Below are positions 24,411 to 35,089 of a stretch of 64,000 nt of DNA, one piece after another. The notes under the pieces are model-generated. The model ran no database searches. It was not told where the DNA came from and saw nothing but the letters and a program-made list of their open reading frames with translations. The DNA is from Plantago major (Eukaryota; Streptophyta; Magnoliopsida; Lamiales; Plantaginaceae). A program made the position numbers and the translations under genes. The DNA is taken from assembly GCA_026545765.1 (NCBI GenBank), contig CM048842.1, forward strand, positions 30,987,167 to 31,051,166. The letters are read 5' to 3'. Every line of letters begins with the position of its first letter. The first letter of the stretch is position 1.

Positions 24411-24548
24411 ATGATGTGTTCTTGAAACCTTGTTGGTTTCTGTGGTCCTTTTCGCATTTACCTTATCTTCCTCTTTCTCAGTTGGAGCCTGTTAGAAACA
24501 TTTACTTTAAGCACATGAACATATGACTGAAGAGTGTTATCTTAAGAA
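24411..24548 (-). other. Exon-like array between accessory blocks 1 and 2 of element B
   Basis: On the minus strand, short coding-like pieces alternate with GT-AG intervals. For example TTTCTAACAG precedes GCTCCAACTGAG at about 24490, matching the boundary at 36331 in the plus-strand copy. Further exon-like pieces lie inside tandem unit 3 (24000-24240), with phrases like ETAQVSERQVSEPP. Splicing is known in some plant LTR elements (for example Ogre); here it is inferred from boundaries only. Confidence 0.5.
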
Positions 24549-26597
24549 TCAATTTATCACCTGTGGCACAGGCTCAGATTTCTTAAGAGGTGAGGTTGGG
24601 TGAACCTCCTTCTCAGTTTCTGAGGCAAGCTTCCCAGCTTCCTCTTGTTTCTGTGTTTCTAACTTAGCCTGTAACAAAGAAATTTTATAAGTAACAAGAT
24701 ATATATAAGCATAAAGTTTCACAAGATGAGAGTTAAACCATTCAGCTACCTGATCCATGTCAGGCTGATTGGTCTCTGAAACTCGTGACCCTTCTATACT
24801 TTGGTCTTCTTGTTCCATTAACACTTCTTTGTTTGAAGTTTCAGGTACTTCACACCTTTCCTGAGTGTGCAACTCAGTTGCCTCCCCTGGTTGATCATTC
24901 TGAGTAGATATCTCAGTTTGATCCCTCTCATTGAGTTGGGGAACCTGCTCTTTTGCAGGATTTTCTTCAAGACATCTTGCATTCTTTGGTAATTCAAAAT
25001 AGAGTTCATTTACCATTTCATCAACCACTTGTGGCTGTTGTGGTTGTGGTTGTTGTGGTTGTCTGGAAGCAGAAGATTGGTTAGTGGAGTGTTCTTCCAG
25101 ATTTTTAGATGTGGCGTTTCCATGAGCATCTGCCAGCACTAAAATACCACTCATCAGGGCTTTTTGAAGTTGTGCGTAAGAAACGTTCCCTGATGATGTG
25201 TTTGCACCAACAACCTTTGCTATAGGTGCTTGTTCAGCAACCTGAGGTGTAGGTTCTTCTTCAGAAACCTTTTCACCAGTTACTATTTCAGTAACCTTAG
25301 CCCTTTTTGTTCTTTCTAGGACTTGAGAGATGACTAGCTTCTCATCTTCATCGTCAGAGCTCTCATCAGCATTAGGAACTGATTGGCCCATTACTCCTGC
25401 GGTTTCTGCAGATTGGGCTTGGTGTTTTTCACCACTTTTGGCAGCATTTATGAGTTCATCAGCAAGGCTTTCTGCAATAGTCTTCACATTTCTGAAAGCA
25501 CTTTCTCTTGCTGAGTCTACTTGTTCAGTAGTTGATAACTCTTTTTTAGCATTGATGAGTTCATCTGCCTTTATCAGTTCATCGGCAACGCCTGCAGATA
25601 TCTGAGAATCGACAACCTCAATGGGTATGTCTTCTGATTTGCCAGCAGACTTCTTTCTTGAAGTTCTGGGCTTCTTGGTCGCAACCTTTTCTTCAGATAC
25701 CTTTTCAGACTTTCGCTTCTTAGAACCTTTCTGAGACCCAATACCCTTTTTCAATAAGTTTGTATACTCATATTTGTAGAGTAGGTTACTGTTGGCTATT
25801 TCAGCCGTCTCTCTGAGCTCAATGCCAAGCTTCTCCAGCAAGTAGCATATCTTCAGACCATAGCCTACTGTGGCCTTTGGCTCAGCTAGTCCTTTGGCGA
25901 TTTTAGGCTCGAAGCCTTGAATCTTCTTCACAAACTTCATGAAGGCGTACTTTCCCCAGTTAAAAGGGCTTTCCAGCCGTTTTTCTTGTTGATTCAGCAA
26001 GAACATCATGATCCATCGTTCTTGGCTTATCTGGTCAGCACCTCCTTGTAGACCATCAAAGCATCTCTGAAGAATGCAAGCCAATACATCCCAGTGAACC
26101 ATCAGATGTCTGGTTCGGATGTCAGCAAGCTTGAATTCAGTGGGTGTATCTGATTTTTCAAGATCACACACGTCACTATACAGTTCTTTAACACCTTCAA
26201 GGAGATCATCGTCCTTGGTGTTTATTTCAAAATCCTTTCCAAGATTTTGAAACTCAATCAACTTACAGAAAGTTGTTAAGTCCAGAAGGATTTCCTTTCC
26301 ATGGACTGAGGTTTTGACAGACACTATTGCAGTGCCTTCAGAAACACAGAAAATTATCCTGGAGTTGTTGTAGAATTCCAACACATCAGGTGATGAGATT
26401 CCACTTGGGCGAGCAGATAGAAAATCCTTGATTTGTGCCTTTTCAAGCATATCAAGAATCAGTTTTCTGTCGGTTTGGTTTTCAATTGCAGCCGTGAGGA
26501 ATTCCTCAACCATGGAACCACCCAAAATAATTCTGTGATTTGAAGTCCAATGGTCGGGATTAAAATCTCCTACCAGTCGGTTGTTCACAATAACCAA
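24549..26597 (-). CDS. Accessory block 1 of element B (plant-transposon-protein-like)
   Basis: A single open frame of 682 residues, the longest in B. Residues about 1-270 form a globular, largely helical domain with FNPDHWTSNHRIILGG, then TRHLMVHWDVLACILQRCF, SQERWIMMFLLNQQE, FNWGKYAFMKFVKKIQGF and GYGLKICYLLEKLGIELRE. This block pattern resembles the 'putative plant transposon protein' domain found near plant retroelements (recalled, not searched). A basic stretch (KKRKSEKVSEEK, KKPRTSRKK) looks like a nuclear localisation signal. Then come ADELINA-type repeats and a long acidic S/Q/E-rich tail. No signal peptide or membrane span. The frame probably reads through at least one GT-AG interval near its end. 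It lies downstream of pol, where Sireviruses place an env-like gene. Confidence 0.7.
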   Translation of the reverse strand: MVIVNNRLVGDFNPDHWTSNHRIILGGSMVEEFLTAAIENQTDRKLILDMLEKAQIKDFLSARPSGISSPDVLEFYNNSRIIFCVSEGTAIVSVKTSVHGKEILLDLTTFCKLIEFQNLGKDFEINTKDDDLLEGVKELYSDVCDLEKSDTPTEFKLADIRTRHLMVHWDVLACILQRCFDGLQGGADQISQERWIMMFLLNQQEKRLESPFNWGKYAFMKFVKKIQGFEPKIAKGLAEPKATVGYGLKICYLLEKLGIELRETAEIANSNLLYKYEYTNLLKKGIGSQKGSKKRKSEKVSEEKVATKKPRTSRKKSAGKSEDIPIEVVDSQISAGVADELIKADELINAKKELSTTEQVDSARESAFRNVKTIAESLADELINAAKSGEKHQAQSAETAGVMGQSVPNADESSDDEDEKLVISQVLERTKRAKVTEIVTGEKVSEEEPTPQVAEQAPIAKVVGANTSSGNVSYAQLQKALMSGILVLADAHGNATSKNLEEHSTNQSSASRQPQQPQPQQPQVVDEMVNELYFELPKNARCLEENPAKEQVPQLNERDQTEISTQNDQPGEATELHTQERCEVPETSNKEVLMEQEDQSIEGSRVSETNQPDMDQVAEWFNSHLVKLYAYIYLVTYKISLLQAKLETQKQEEAGKLASETEKEVHPTSPLKKSEPVPQVIN

Positions 26598-27462
26598 CTC
26601 TGGTGCTTACTTTTCAGCAGTACCAGTGGAGGATTGAGATTTCAGTAGAAGATTTCTTTGGGGACATCTCTTTATATAGTGTAGTTTTGGATTGGTGTTT
26701 GAAAGAGATTTGATTTAGTAATTCTTTGCAGAAAAACTTAATCTTGATTTGCAGAGATTGTAGAAGATTTGCAGAGAATCAAGAGAAGGTTTTGCTATTT
26801 TTGTGCAAGTCGGAATTTTGGATTAGGCGAAAGTGATTTCTTTTGCCAAAATCCTATATATATAGCAATAGAATCTCAACAGACAAATACATACAAATTG
26901 ATTTTGTGTGTACGTATCTGTGATTTGCAAGCAGGCGTGAGCAAAAGCTAGTTCGGCATTAAATGCAAAGTGGGCTTGGTCAGAATTTTTACAGTCCACT
27001 ATTTACTGTGAATTAATTTCCACCGTATAGATCAATCGCTTAATTTCATCAAGGGTCACCATTGCTTCTTCAGCAATGATCACAATCAACAAGTGTAATT
27101 GTGCCCATTTAATGAATTTTGGCTATTAGCTATCTGAATCACGTTTGTGTATGACCAAGAATACTGTTTGCATCTGAATCTGTCTTATACTTAGGATTTT
27201 TCCAAGTTTTTCATCAAGATAGAAATAATGCGAATTTCAAGAGAGTAGTTGACTGCAGATAGTTGTACTATTCTCCTTTGTGTTCACCGTTTATAGAGTG
27301 ATTCAGATATCTGAGTTCCCGTTTCAGAGATCTTAAGCTGTCTTTTTGCTCTTTAGCCTTTTTGACTTCTGGATACCCGTTCCAGATTTCTCTTTTCTCT
27401 TCTCTGGATGCCCGTTCCAAATACCTCTTCTCTGGATGCCCGTTCCAGATTCCTGAACTCTT
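26598..27462 (-). other. Spacer between RNase H and accessory block 1 of B
   Basis: About 860 bp without a convincing gene. It is AT-rich and contains several repeats of a phrase resembling TGGATGCCCGTTCCAGAT near 27365-27450, also echoed in element C near 55010-55170 as GTACCCGTCTCAGAGA. It may hold the promoter, splice acceptor or leader for the accessory gene, but no signal is decisive. Confidence 0.5.
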
Positions 27463-27850
27463 TCAGTTCATTGGTAGTTCCATTAGTCCAAGACTATGTC
27501 TTAAGGCTAAGAATCTACTTTCTTGTAGTGGCTTAGTGAAGATATCTGCAAGTTGGTCTTCAGTGCCAATCTTGAGTATCTCTATATTGCCTCTTTCAAC
27601 ATGGTCTCTGATGAAGTGATGTCTAACATCAATATGCTTTGTTCTGGCATGAAATTTAGGATTCTGTGTAATTGCAATAGCACTTGTGTTATCACAGAAA
27701 ATGGGAGTTTTCTCTTCATCGAATCCATAGTCTTTAAGTTGTTGTTGTATCCACATAATTTGTGTTGCACAACAACCAGCAGCAATATATTCAGCCTCTG
27801 TGGTAGAAGTTGCAATTGAGTTTTGCTTCTTGCTAAACCATGAGATAAGT
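27463..27850 (-). pseudogene. RNase H region of element B
   Basis: Copia RNase H end of pol, which removes RNA from the RNA-DNA hybrid. Landmarks: AAGCCATQI-like and MWIQQQLKDYGFDEEK, PIFCDNTSAIAITQNPKFHA, RTKHIDVRHHFIRDHVERG, then TEDQLADIFTKPLQESRF. These are the standard C-terminal motifs of Ty1/copia pol. Contiguous with RT upstream; fossil with about one break near the RT border. Confidence 0.85.
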
Positions 27851-29413
27851 CTAGTACCCAGCTAAACTCAATCCGCTTTCTTTAGGATACCACAATCCTA
27901 CATCTACTGTACCTTTTACATACCTTAATATTTTCATAGCAATGTTGTAGTGTGTTTGCATCGGATTTGTCTGAAATCTAGCACACACTCCAACGGCGTA
28001 TTGAATATCAGGTCTACTTGCAGTGAGGTAAAGTAGTGAACCTATCAATTTCCTATACTTATGTTCTTCAACACTCTTGTCTGATTCAGTATAGGTCATT
28101 TTGGTTCCAATGCTCATAGGTATCTTAGCATTCTTTTCAGAAGGCTTAAGATTGAATTTTGTGAGCATATCTTTTGCATACTTTGTTTGACTAATGAATA
28201 TTCCATCATTGAGTTGCTTGACTTGCAATCCTAGAAAATAATTCATTTCTCCCATCATGCTCATCTCAAACTTACTTTTCATGAGATTTGCAAAGTCATT
28301 ACAAAGTTGCTTGTCCTTAGATCCAAATATGATGTCATCAACATATACTTGAACTAAGAGTAGTTTCCCATCATGGTTTAAGGTAAATAAAGTTTTATCA
28401 ACTTCACCTTTCTTGAAACCACTTTCCAGAAGGTATTTGGCCAAAGTGTCATACCATGCTCTTGGAGCCTGTTTCATTCCATACAGAGCTTTATGTAGTT
28501 TATAGACCATTCTATTTTCTGAGGAAACGTCAAAGCCAGGTGGTTGCTCAACATAAACTTCTTCTACAAGTTCACCGTTCAAGAATGCACTTTTGACATC
28601 CATCTGATAAACTTTAAAATCTTTATGAGCTGCAAAGGCTAGAAAGAGTCTTATTGCATCCAATCTGGCAACTGGTGCATATGACTCATCAAAATCTAAG
28701 CCTTCAGTCTGGGTAAATCCCTTGGCAACCAATCTTGCTTTGTTTCTGGTTATTTCACCGGATTCATTCATTTTGTTTCTGAAAACCCATTTAGTTCCAA
28801 TCATAGATATTCCTTCCATGAATGGAACTAATTTCCAGACTTTGTTTCTCTCAAATTGATCCAACTCTTCTTGCATTGCAGAGATCCAGTCTTGGTCTCC
28901 TAATGCTTCTTCTATATTTTTGGGTTCAATATTTGAGATGAAACATCCAAAGAGAGAATTAGCATTTTCAGCTATTGCTCTCCTAGTCCTAACACCTTGA
29001 TTAATTGGTCCAATCACATCTTTTGCAGGATGATCCTTGATCCATCTCATCATAGGTTTAGTGCTAGTAGGATCAATATCCAAATGATTTGAATGTGAAT
29101 CACTGGGATTTTGATGTGATACTTTTTCAGTATCTAAGACATTTTGCTCCTCAGAAGGGCAATTAATGTCTGACACTTGTTCAGCGTTTGAGCTATCTGG
29201 AACATGTCTTTCAGAGAGATTATTTCCAGAGATAGCTTCATGATGAACATCTTCAGTTTCCATTTCTGGAAGTTTCATATGAAATTCTTCATCATGTTTG
29301 TGAGTCATCTTGTTGTTACTAGGCACTTCATGCTTTTCTACGTCAGAGTCATCCTCACTTTCCGTAATGATGTTTCTCCTTTCTGAGGATTCTTCTTCAG
29401 AATCCCTCAACAT
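27851..29413 (-). pseudogene. INT-RT linker and reverse transcriptase of element B
   Basis: A long open segment holding the acidic linker ([40 protein letters not shown]) and a full copia RT. Landmarks in order: [102 protein letters not shown] (catalytic), [15 protein letters not shown] and [19 protein letters not shown]. The FERNKVW and MMGE.NYFLGLQ motifs fit Sirevirus/Maximus-type pol. It is the best preserved pol piece in the window. Confidence 0.9.
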
Positions 29414-29500
29414 TAGTTCTTTGAACCTTTCTGAGAGTTCATCATTAGAAGGTGTTTTCTTGCTTCCTTCATAGAATACAACATGAACTGATTCTTCAAT

Positions 29501-30150
29501 TTACTTTGTTCTTTTGTTGTAAATTCTGTAGGCTTTGCTATTCGTGGAATAGCCAAGAAATACACTTTCATCTGCCTTTGGTTGAAATGTTCTCAGATAA
29601 TCTTTTCCATTGTTTAGAACAAAACATCTACAACCAAATACTCTCATATGTTTGATATTAAGGGGTCTACCAACCAAGATTTCATAAGGGGTCTGGTCAT
29701 GGTGTTTGTTTATCAAACATCTGTTCTGAGTGTAGCAGGCTGTGTTTACAGCTTCAACCCAATAAATTTCACTTATTTCATTGTCATCTAGCATCGTCCT
29801 TGCATCTTCTTTAAGGGTTCTATTTTTCCTTTCTGCAACAACATTTTGTTGAGGTGTTCTTACAGAGGAAAGTTGATGTTGTATACCTTTGCAGGTACAA
29901 AACTCCTTTATGTACTGGTTGACAAACTCAGTACCATGGTCTGTTCTGATTGCAGATACCTTGTCATTTTTCATGACTTAAAGCTTTTTGAGCAAGTTTG
30001 GTATCTCCACCCTGGCGTCAGATTTGTGTTTCAGAAAGACAACCCAAGTTAATCTTGAGAAGTCATCTACAACAACCAGACCATACTTCTTTCCTGCATA
30101 ACTAGTTACAGATGATTCAAAAAGATCCATATGCAGTGGTCTAACACTAG
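29501..30150 (-). pseudogene. Integrase core of element B
   Basis: rve-type integrase with FSRLTWVVFLK-like first Asp region, AIRTDHGTEFVNQYIKEF for the second Asp, and QHQLSSVRTPQQNVVAERKN carrying the catalytic Glu region. It continues through MLDDNEISEIYWVEAVNTAC, QTPYEILVGRPLNIKHMRVF and FLGYSTNSKAYRIYNKRTK. It catalyses strand transfer into host DNA, which produced the 5-bp duplications seen around family members. Fossil, few breaks. Confidence 0.87.
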
Positions 30151-30160
30151 AGTGTCTAGT

Positions 30161-30744
30161 TTAGGACTTGAAAGAGATTTTGGATTGCTTCCCCATCTGA
30201 CATGCAGAACAGATATCATCCTTTCTGAAAGACGTTTTGGGAAGGCCAACCACTAACTCTTTCTTGGCAAGTTTGTTTAGAGTTTTGAAGTTCAAGTGAC
30301 TCATTCTTTTGTGCCATAACCAGTGCTCTTCTGTGTGACCAGATTGACTCACCATGAGACATTCTTCAGTTGTGGCAGATGCCCAATCGGCAACATAAAG
30401 ACTGCCTTTCCGCCGAGCAACCAAGACTGTCTGCTTTGACTCATTGTCAATTAGTTTGCAGTATTTTGCTTTGAATTTTATAGTAAAACCTTTGTTCGCA
30501 AACCGCTCATGCTAAATAGATTATATTTCAAATCCTTAACATGTAATACGTCAGTGATTGTTAATGTTCCCAATTTGACGTTGCCAAATCCCAGAGAGGG
30601 ATTTAATTCTCCTCCAGCAAATCTGATATCTGGTCCTGTGTTGCAAGCTTTGTAATCGACCAGATTTGCTTTGTCTCCTGTCATGTGCTTTCCGCATCCA
30701 CTATCAAACAGCCATTGTGCTTTAGTCCAGGAAGCATTCTGCAC
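30161..30744 (-). pseudogene. Protease and pre-integrase region of element B
   Basis: Begins with WLFDSGCGKHMTGDKANLV, the copia-type aspartic protease motif, then GGELNPSLGFGNVKLGTL. The downstream part contains the pre-integrase zinc segment LWHKRMSHLNFKTLNK with CSACQMGKQSK, which forms an HHCC finger. Processing of gag-pol and the integrase N-terminus are assigned from these motifs. Fossil, with about two breaks. Confidence 0.83.
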
Positions 30745-30770
30745 ATAACAGGGAACAGGAGATTAGGTTC

Positions 30771-31560
30771 TCAATTTATAGTTGGAACCATCAGGACTAA
30801 ACAATCTTCCAGTAGGAATCCATTTTTGATGAATTTCCTTGGAACATTCTTTTGTCTGATAGGAACATAAGGAGGAATTCTGATTGAATGATTATCATTA
30901 TTAAGAATTATTTTCTTCCTTGGTGTGTTCCTAGGTGCTCCATTTGGTGCTTTCAGATACCTGTCAGGTTTCTGAGTTTGCTTTTTAGCAAACTTTGCTT
31001 TCCTTGCCAGATTTCTTCTAGCCCTGGCATTCAGATTTTCAGTGGCTTGATTCAACTTCCACTTCTGATAATTGCTTTGAGCAATTCTAGCCTTTAGCCA
31101 TTGTTCTTCCTCTTGTTTGTATTCATGAGCAAGTTGTTTCCCGATGCCTTTGTAGCCAATACCGTTTCGAGCACTTGAAGCTATCTGAGATATTTTCTCA
31201 GCAGCTTTGCTAGTCTCTGGTCGATCCAATTTCTTTCCAGAAAAAGTGACATGAGAGAATTTTCCAGCTCCTGCAATTCTACCCTTTTGAGAGACATAGC
31301 ACTGTGGGTGTTTACACTTTTCAGTGTTGTGTTTTTTTTCAGAGACGTGCCCATCAGTTTTATTTTTGACTTGTTTTTACCACAATGGTTTAGTCGCAAC
31401 TGCCTTTCCTTTGTCAACAATCTTCGTCTTCTGACCGATACTATAGATTGCATGGGAACCATCTTGCTGAGTACTTACAAATGTTCTTCTTTCCTCACTC
31501 TTATTCAGAGTGATAGAACAATCTGTCTGTGTATTCAGCCCAAGTCCTTATTCTGAAGGA
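30771..31560 (-). pseudogene. gag-protease connector of element B
   Basis: Basic, glutamine- and lysine-rich segment between the gag zinc knuckle region and protease (GIGYKGIGKQLAHEYKQEEE, ARARRNLARKAKFAKKQTQK). Such a connector is common in Sirevirus gag-pol. No catalytic motif is seen. Fossil; its reading segments overlap in more than one frame. Confidence 0.6.
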
Positions 31561-31682
31561 TCTCTTAAGTAAGATTGTACTTGAAGAAGAGTGTCACTAG
31601 CTTTGGCATAAGATTGAAAAGATAATTCTTTCCTTTTGAGTTCCTTGTTCTCGGAAAGAAGATCTTCATATTTCTTCGTAAT

Positions 31683-33120
31683 TCAAATTATCGCTTCTTT
31701 ATGTGACTTTTCAGTCTCAGATATCTGAGCTTTGAGAAATGCATTTTCAGCATCCTTTCTCTCAGATATCTTAACTAATTGAGAATTTTCCTTTGCAAGA
31801 GAATTCTTTTCTTCTTCATGATTTTCGGCTCTAGCTCGGATCATTAGAAGTTCCCTTTCATAGATGTCAAGATCTTTCCTGAGATTTTCTAGATCTTTTA
31901 TTTCTTCTTCATCACTTTCATAAGTATAACAAGAAGTATGTGTTACCTCATCAGCCATAAGACAGATTTCTATGTTAGAGATGTCTGGACCGTCAATCTC
32001 AGCAACTCCAAACATTTCATTCTTCTTGAGGCCGAAGTCGATTATATCATGAGTAACTCCACATAATTCTGGTGATGGTAAGATTGAGTCATCTGAATTG
32101 CCATCTTCAGAATCTGTCTCATAGTCTAGAGCATCCAGTTGAGTTTGGATTTTCTTTCTTTCTTCAGTTAATAAAGCTTTCTGGCTTCTTCTGAAGATTC
32201 TTCTATCTTTCTTGTCACCTGTCCTTAGTTTGTTGAAGGCAGGACAATCCTTCTTGAAGTGACGGTGTTTACGACAATAGAAGCAGATATCGTTTCCAAT
32301 TTCTACTTCCTCAGTGCATGATGCTTTCTGAGCTAGCTTGTTCAGCGAGCTTTGCATATTTTTGTACTGGTGATAGTTTGAGCCTAGATGCTTTTTCAGC
32401 TTCTCTCTGGCTTTTCTTCTCAAAATTTCTCGACTGACATATTTGCTCATTTGCTTTGCAGCAAGAGCATCCTCAGTCTCTTCCTTGCTTTTCTTCTTTT
32501 CAGAAGTTCCTTGAGCAACCAGAGCAATATTCTGCAACTTTTCAGTTGTTTGTTCTCTTTGTGTTGTCTCATAATCAACCGTAGCAAGATGTGAGAAGAG
32601 TTCCACTGGAGTGATATTTGGCATACCTTGATTAAAATAAAAGAATTTAGTATGCTCCCAGTTGTGGTTAAGAATTCTGACAATAGTCTTAATCTTTTCT
32701 GACTGAGAGTATTTGTTTCTTTCCCCAAGTGCTGCCATATCACTCATGAGAGTGGTAAATCTGAAATCAAGTTCTTCAAGAGTTTCAGTGGGTCCTTGTT
32801 TGAAATTTTGAAATTTCAACTTGAGAACTTCGAACTTGTTTTCTTTGGTTTTCTCAGTTCCGGCACAGATTTCTTCAATCAGTTGCCAGGCAACTTTCGC
32901 CGTTTTAGCACCCCACAGTTTGTGAAGATCCTTCGCTTTGATCTCTGTCTCTACCATTAGAAACCTCCATGACTTGTTTAAGTTGTTGAATGACTATTGG
33001 GCCATTTTTTATTACTTCGATCATTTCGTCACTTATGGCTTCAAGGTGGAGCATCATCTCTGTCTCTGGTTTGAGAACGGGTGCATCACTCAGAGACATT
33101 CCTGCACACTTAACACACAA
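31683..33120 (-). pseudogene. gag of element B with CCHC zinc knuckle
   Basis: Gag forms the virus-like particle and binds element RNA. The N-terminal part (MSLSDAPVLKPETEMMLHLE) leads into a UBN2-like capsid region with LWGAKTAKVAWQLIEEICAG, LKLKFQNFKQGPTETLEELD, FTTLMSDMAALGE and KIKTIVRILNHNWEHTKFFY. A CX2CX4HX4C knuckle (CFYCRKHRHFKKDC) lies at roughly 32240-32290. A coiled-coil tail with LENLRKDLDIYERELLMIRA follows, typical of long Sirevirus gag proteins. It lies directly downstream of the PBS. Fossil with about one break near the N-terminus. Confidence 0.85.
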
Positions 33121-33202
33121 ATTAAATAGTCCTCGTAAATGGACAAAGTTCCTTCACCTATCTGGGCATCTAGGTTCAGTGCAGAAAGCTTGTGAACCTC
33201 CT

Positions 33203-33214
33203 GCTCTGATACCA
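33203..33214 (-). other. Primer binding site (tRNA-iMet)
   Basis: Minus-strand TGGTATCAGAGC lies two bases inside the 5' LTR end at 33217. It is the classic complement of the 3' end of plant initiator tRNA-Met used to prime minus-strand synthesis in Ty1/copia elements. It fixes the orientation of element B. Confidence 0.93.
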
Positions 33215-33216
33215 CT

Positions 33217-34856
33217 TGTTGGTCCAGATAACGGCAAAGTAAAAGACTAGAGTGGGGGGGGGGGGGGTGAATAGTCTTTTAAAACTTTTGTCGATAAAAA
33301 CTATTTCTCAGATATCTGTGTAGATATCTGATACTTAGATTCAGAGCGCGGAAGACTTAAGATAGATAAGTGCAGAAACAGTTAAAGTGTGTGTGTGTGT
33401 TGCTGAAATGTAAGTACAGAGAAGTAAATAACACAGCAAGTATAGTGGTATCTGGAGGTGGCGTAATCCTCCAACTAATCCACTTCGGTCTTCCAAAGAC
33501 CTAGAATTCACTAGAATAGATAATTGAGGTCACGTTACAAAAATCCTATTCTATGATTCCTTAAACAAATGGTTCCCAACCAAATGTTCCCCTTGAGTTG
33601 TTCCCCGGCTTCCCAAGCTTCCTATTCTATGAAACCTTTTTGAGCTATTCCCTAGCTTCCCAAGCTAAGTACTTCCTGTGCTCAATAACCTTGGAGTTAT
33701 TCCTTAGTTTCTCAGACTAAGTACTTCCTGTACTCCACGCCAGTGATGGTGTTGGTTTTGGTTTGAGTTGTCAAATGAGCTTCTTTAATAAATTTTCAGT
33801 TAATCGGATAGCTCTGTGAATCAAGTATACTTAATACACTTTTGAATGTATGGTATCTTGTTCTTTTTACTGACCCAAGTCTTAGATAAATGTTCAAGAG
33901 AATGAATCTCAGATACTTGATCTTTTAATTCAGCTCTTTCACAGATAGCAGTGCTTGTTTAGGATCAGGACACTTAGAACTTTAGTGCTACATAAGATCA
34001 GGAGCTTTGGTCGCAACAGAAAGCTTTGAGGATAAGTAGTTTGCTTGAGAGAATATGTTGTTCAGCGTGTTTATGGAGTTCAAGGTGTCTTCTCAAGTAG
34101 TCTAAGTGTTGATATTTATAGATGAATTTGAATGTCGTTGAATAGTATCCGCTAGGCCTAAATCAAATTCAAACTATTGATATCTGTGTATAGTACTGCA
34201 GCAGGTTTGTCTTCTTCTTCAGAAGGTACTGTTGCTTTTATTCAGACATCTCTGTCCGTGCATTAAATGCATTGTACTGTACTTTTTGTCCTCAGAGTTA
34301 ACGGAACTATGCTCAGTATCAGAGACTAGTATTATCTGATTCTTTGCACGTCCTTATCTTCAATCTTCAGATACCACTTTATTGAAACAACTTTGTTGCA
34401 ATATATTTCTTTTTCTAGAAATGTGGTTAAGGCTCAAGGTATCTGAGAGTAGAAATCAGGCACTTTCCGGTTTTCGTAAAACCTTCAGCTTCTCGAGATA
34501 TCTCTTGTGACACAGCTTGTTTAAGACTATTCGTGTCTTCAAGATATCTGACCAAGGTATCTGTAAAACTATTTCAGTAATCTTGTGCAGTTTCTTCAAA
34601 TCTTCAATGTCGTTGAACTTGTTCTGCTTGGATGTCTTCTTCTTGGTCTTCTCTTCATAAAATAAAAATTACATTTTGAGACCTAACATCCTATACAAGA
34701 TTAGCTAGACTATCATACTTAGTGGGTTTCCTCTTTTACAATGTTCAAGTGAACCAAGAGTACTAATCACCTTTCTGAGACTAAGATAAGTCATCATGTT
34801 GCTGATCAAAATCTAAATAGATATTTCTAACAAAATATCTAACAAATTTCCTAACA
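33217..34856 (-). mobile_element. 5' LTR of element B
   Basis: 1640 bp, from TGTTGGTCCAGATAACGG to TTTCCTAACA, next to the PBS on one side and TSD TTCCT on the other. It carries a G-run at 33254-33267, the hairpin array near 33600-33725 and a TATA box at 34113-34120. It pairs with 13160-14764. Two patches (about 33.6 and 34.3-34.5 kb) are locally noisy compared with the partner. Confidence 0.92.
34113..34120 (-). promoter_or_regulatory. TATA box of element B 5' LTR
   Basis: Minus-strand TATAAATA, the probable core promoter for the genomic RNA of B. The transcript would start about 30 bp further left, inside the LTR. Confidence 0.6.
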
Positions 34857-35089
34857 TTCCTCTTGTTCAGAGGGTATGCACTGTAGGGACTTGAGCAAGA
34901 TTGGCTTGAATGCCATCTCCATTCTGGTCTGACCATCTGCCTTTTCAAAGGTTTCAATAAACTTGTGTGCTACTTCCTTTATGAAGTTCTTATTCATCAA
35001 CATGGCAAATGCGTATTGCTCAGTTGGAAACATTGCATGCACATAATTCTCCAAGTCAAATGCTCTTGCTCTTCTAGTACGGTGATCTG
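34857..35089 (-). pseudogene. Left arm accessory gene, piece beyond element B
   Basis: Continuation of the coding block interrupted at 13159. The minus strand shows LENYVHAMFPTEQ-like, VAHKFIETFEKADGQTRMEM and LQCIPSEQEE, the segment that precedes the acidic part in the homologue at 63000. TTCCT is repeated at both edges of B. The piece ends abruptly at about 35089, where the orientation of the family sequence flips. Fossil. Confidence 0.8.

Larger units (their letters stand above)
13160..34856 (-). mobile_element. Element B: 21.7 kb Sirevirus-like copia element with accessory region, TSD TTCCT
   Basis: Minus-strand element bounded by LTRs at 33217-34856 (5') and 13160-14764 (3') and flanked by TTCCT at 13155-13159 and 34857-34861. 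The PBS is at 33203-33214 and the PPT complement begins at 14765. Order 5' to 3': gag, protease/pre-integrase, integrase, RT, RNase H, spacer, accessory block 1, exon-like array, then three tandem copies of accessory block 2. Usual Sireviruses are roughly 8-11 kb; the excess is explained by the accessory region and its triplication. By eye the LTRs differ by a few percent, part of which looks like sequencing noise. That suggests insertion within the last one or two million years at usual plant rates. Coding parts are broken, with perhaps six to ten breaks. Confidence 0.88.

Noticed and set aside
24263-24457. Short minus-strand frame with alternating Ile-Tyr residues
   Set aside because: It is just the translation of the (AT)n microsatellite.
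24549-26597. True envelope glycoprotein in the env-like position
   Set aside because: No signal peptide, hydrophobic span or cysteine-rich ectodomain; basic nuclear-type motifs instead.
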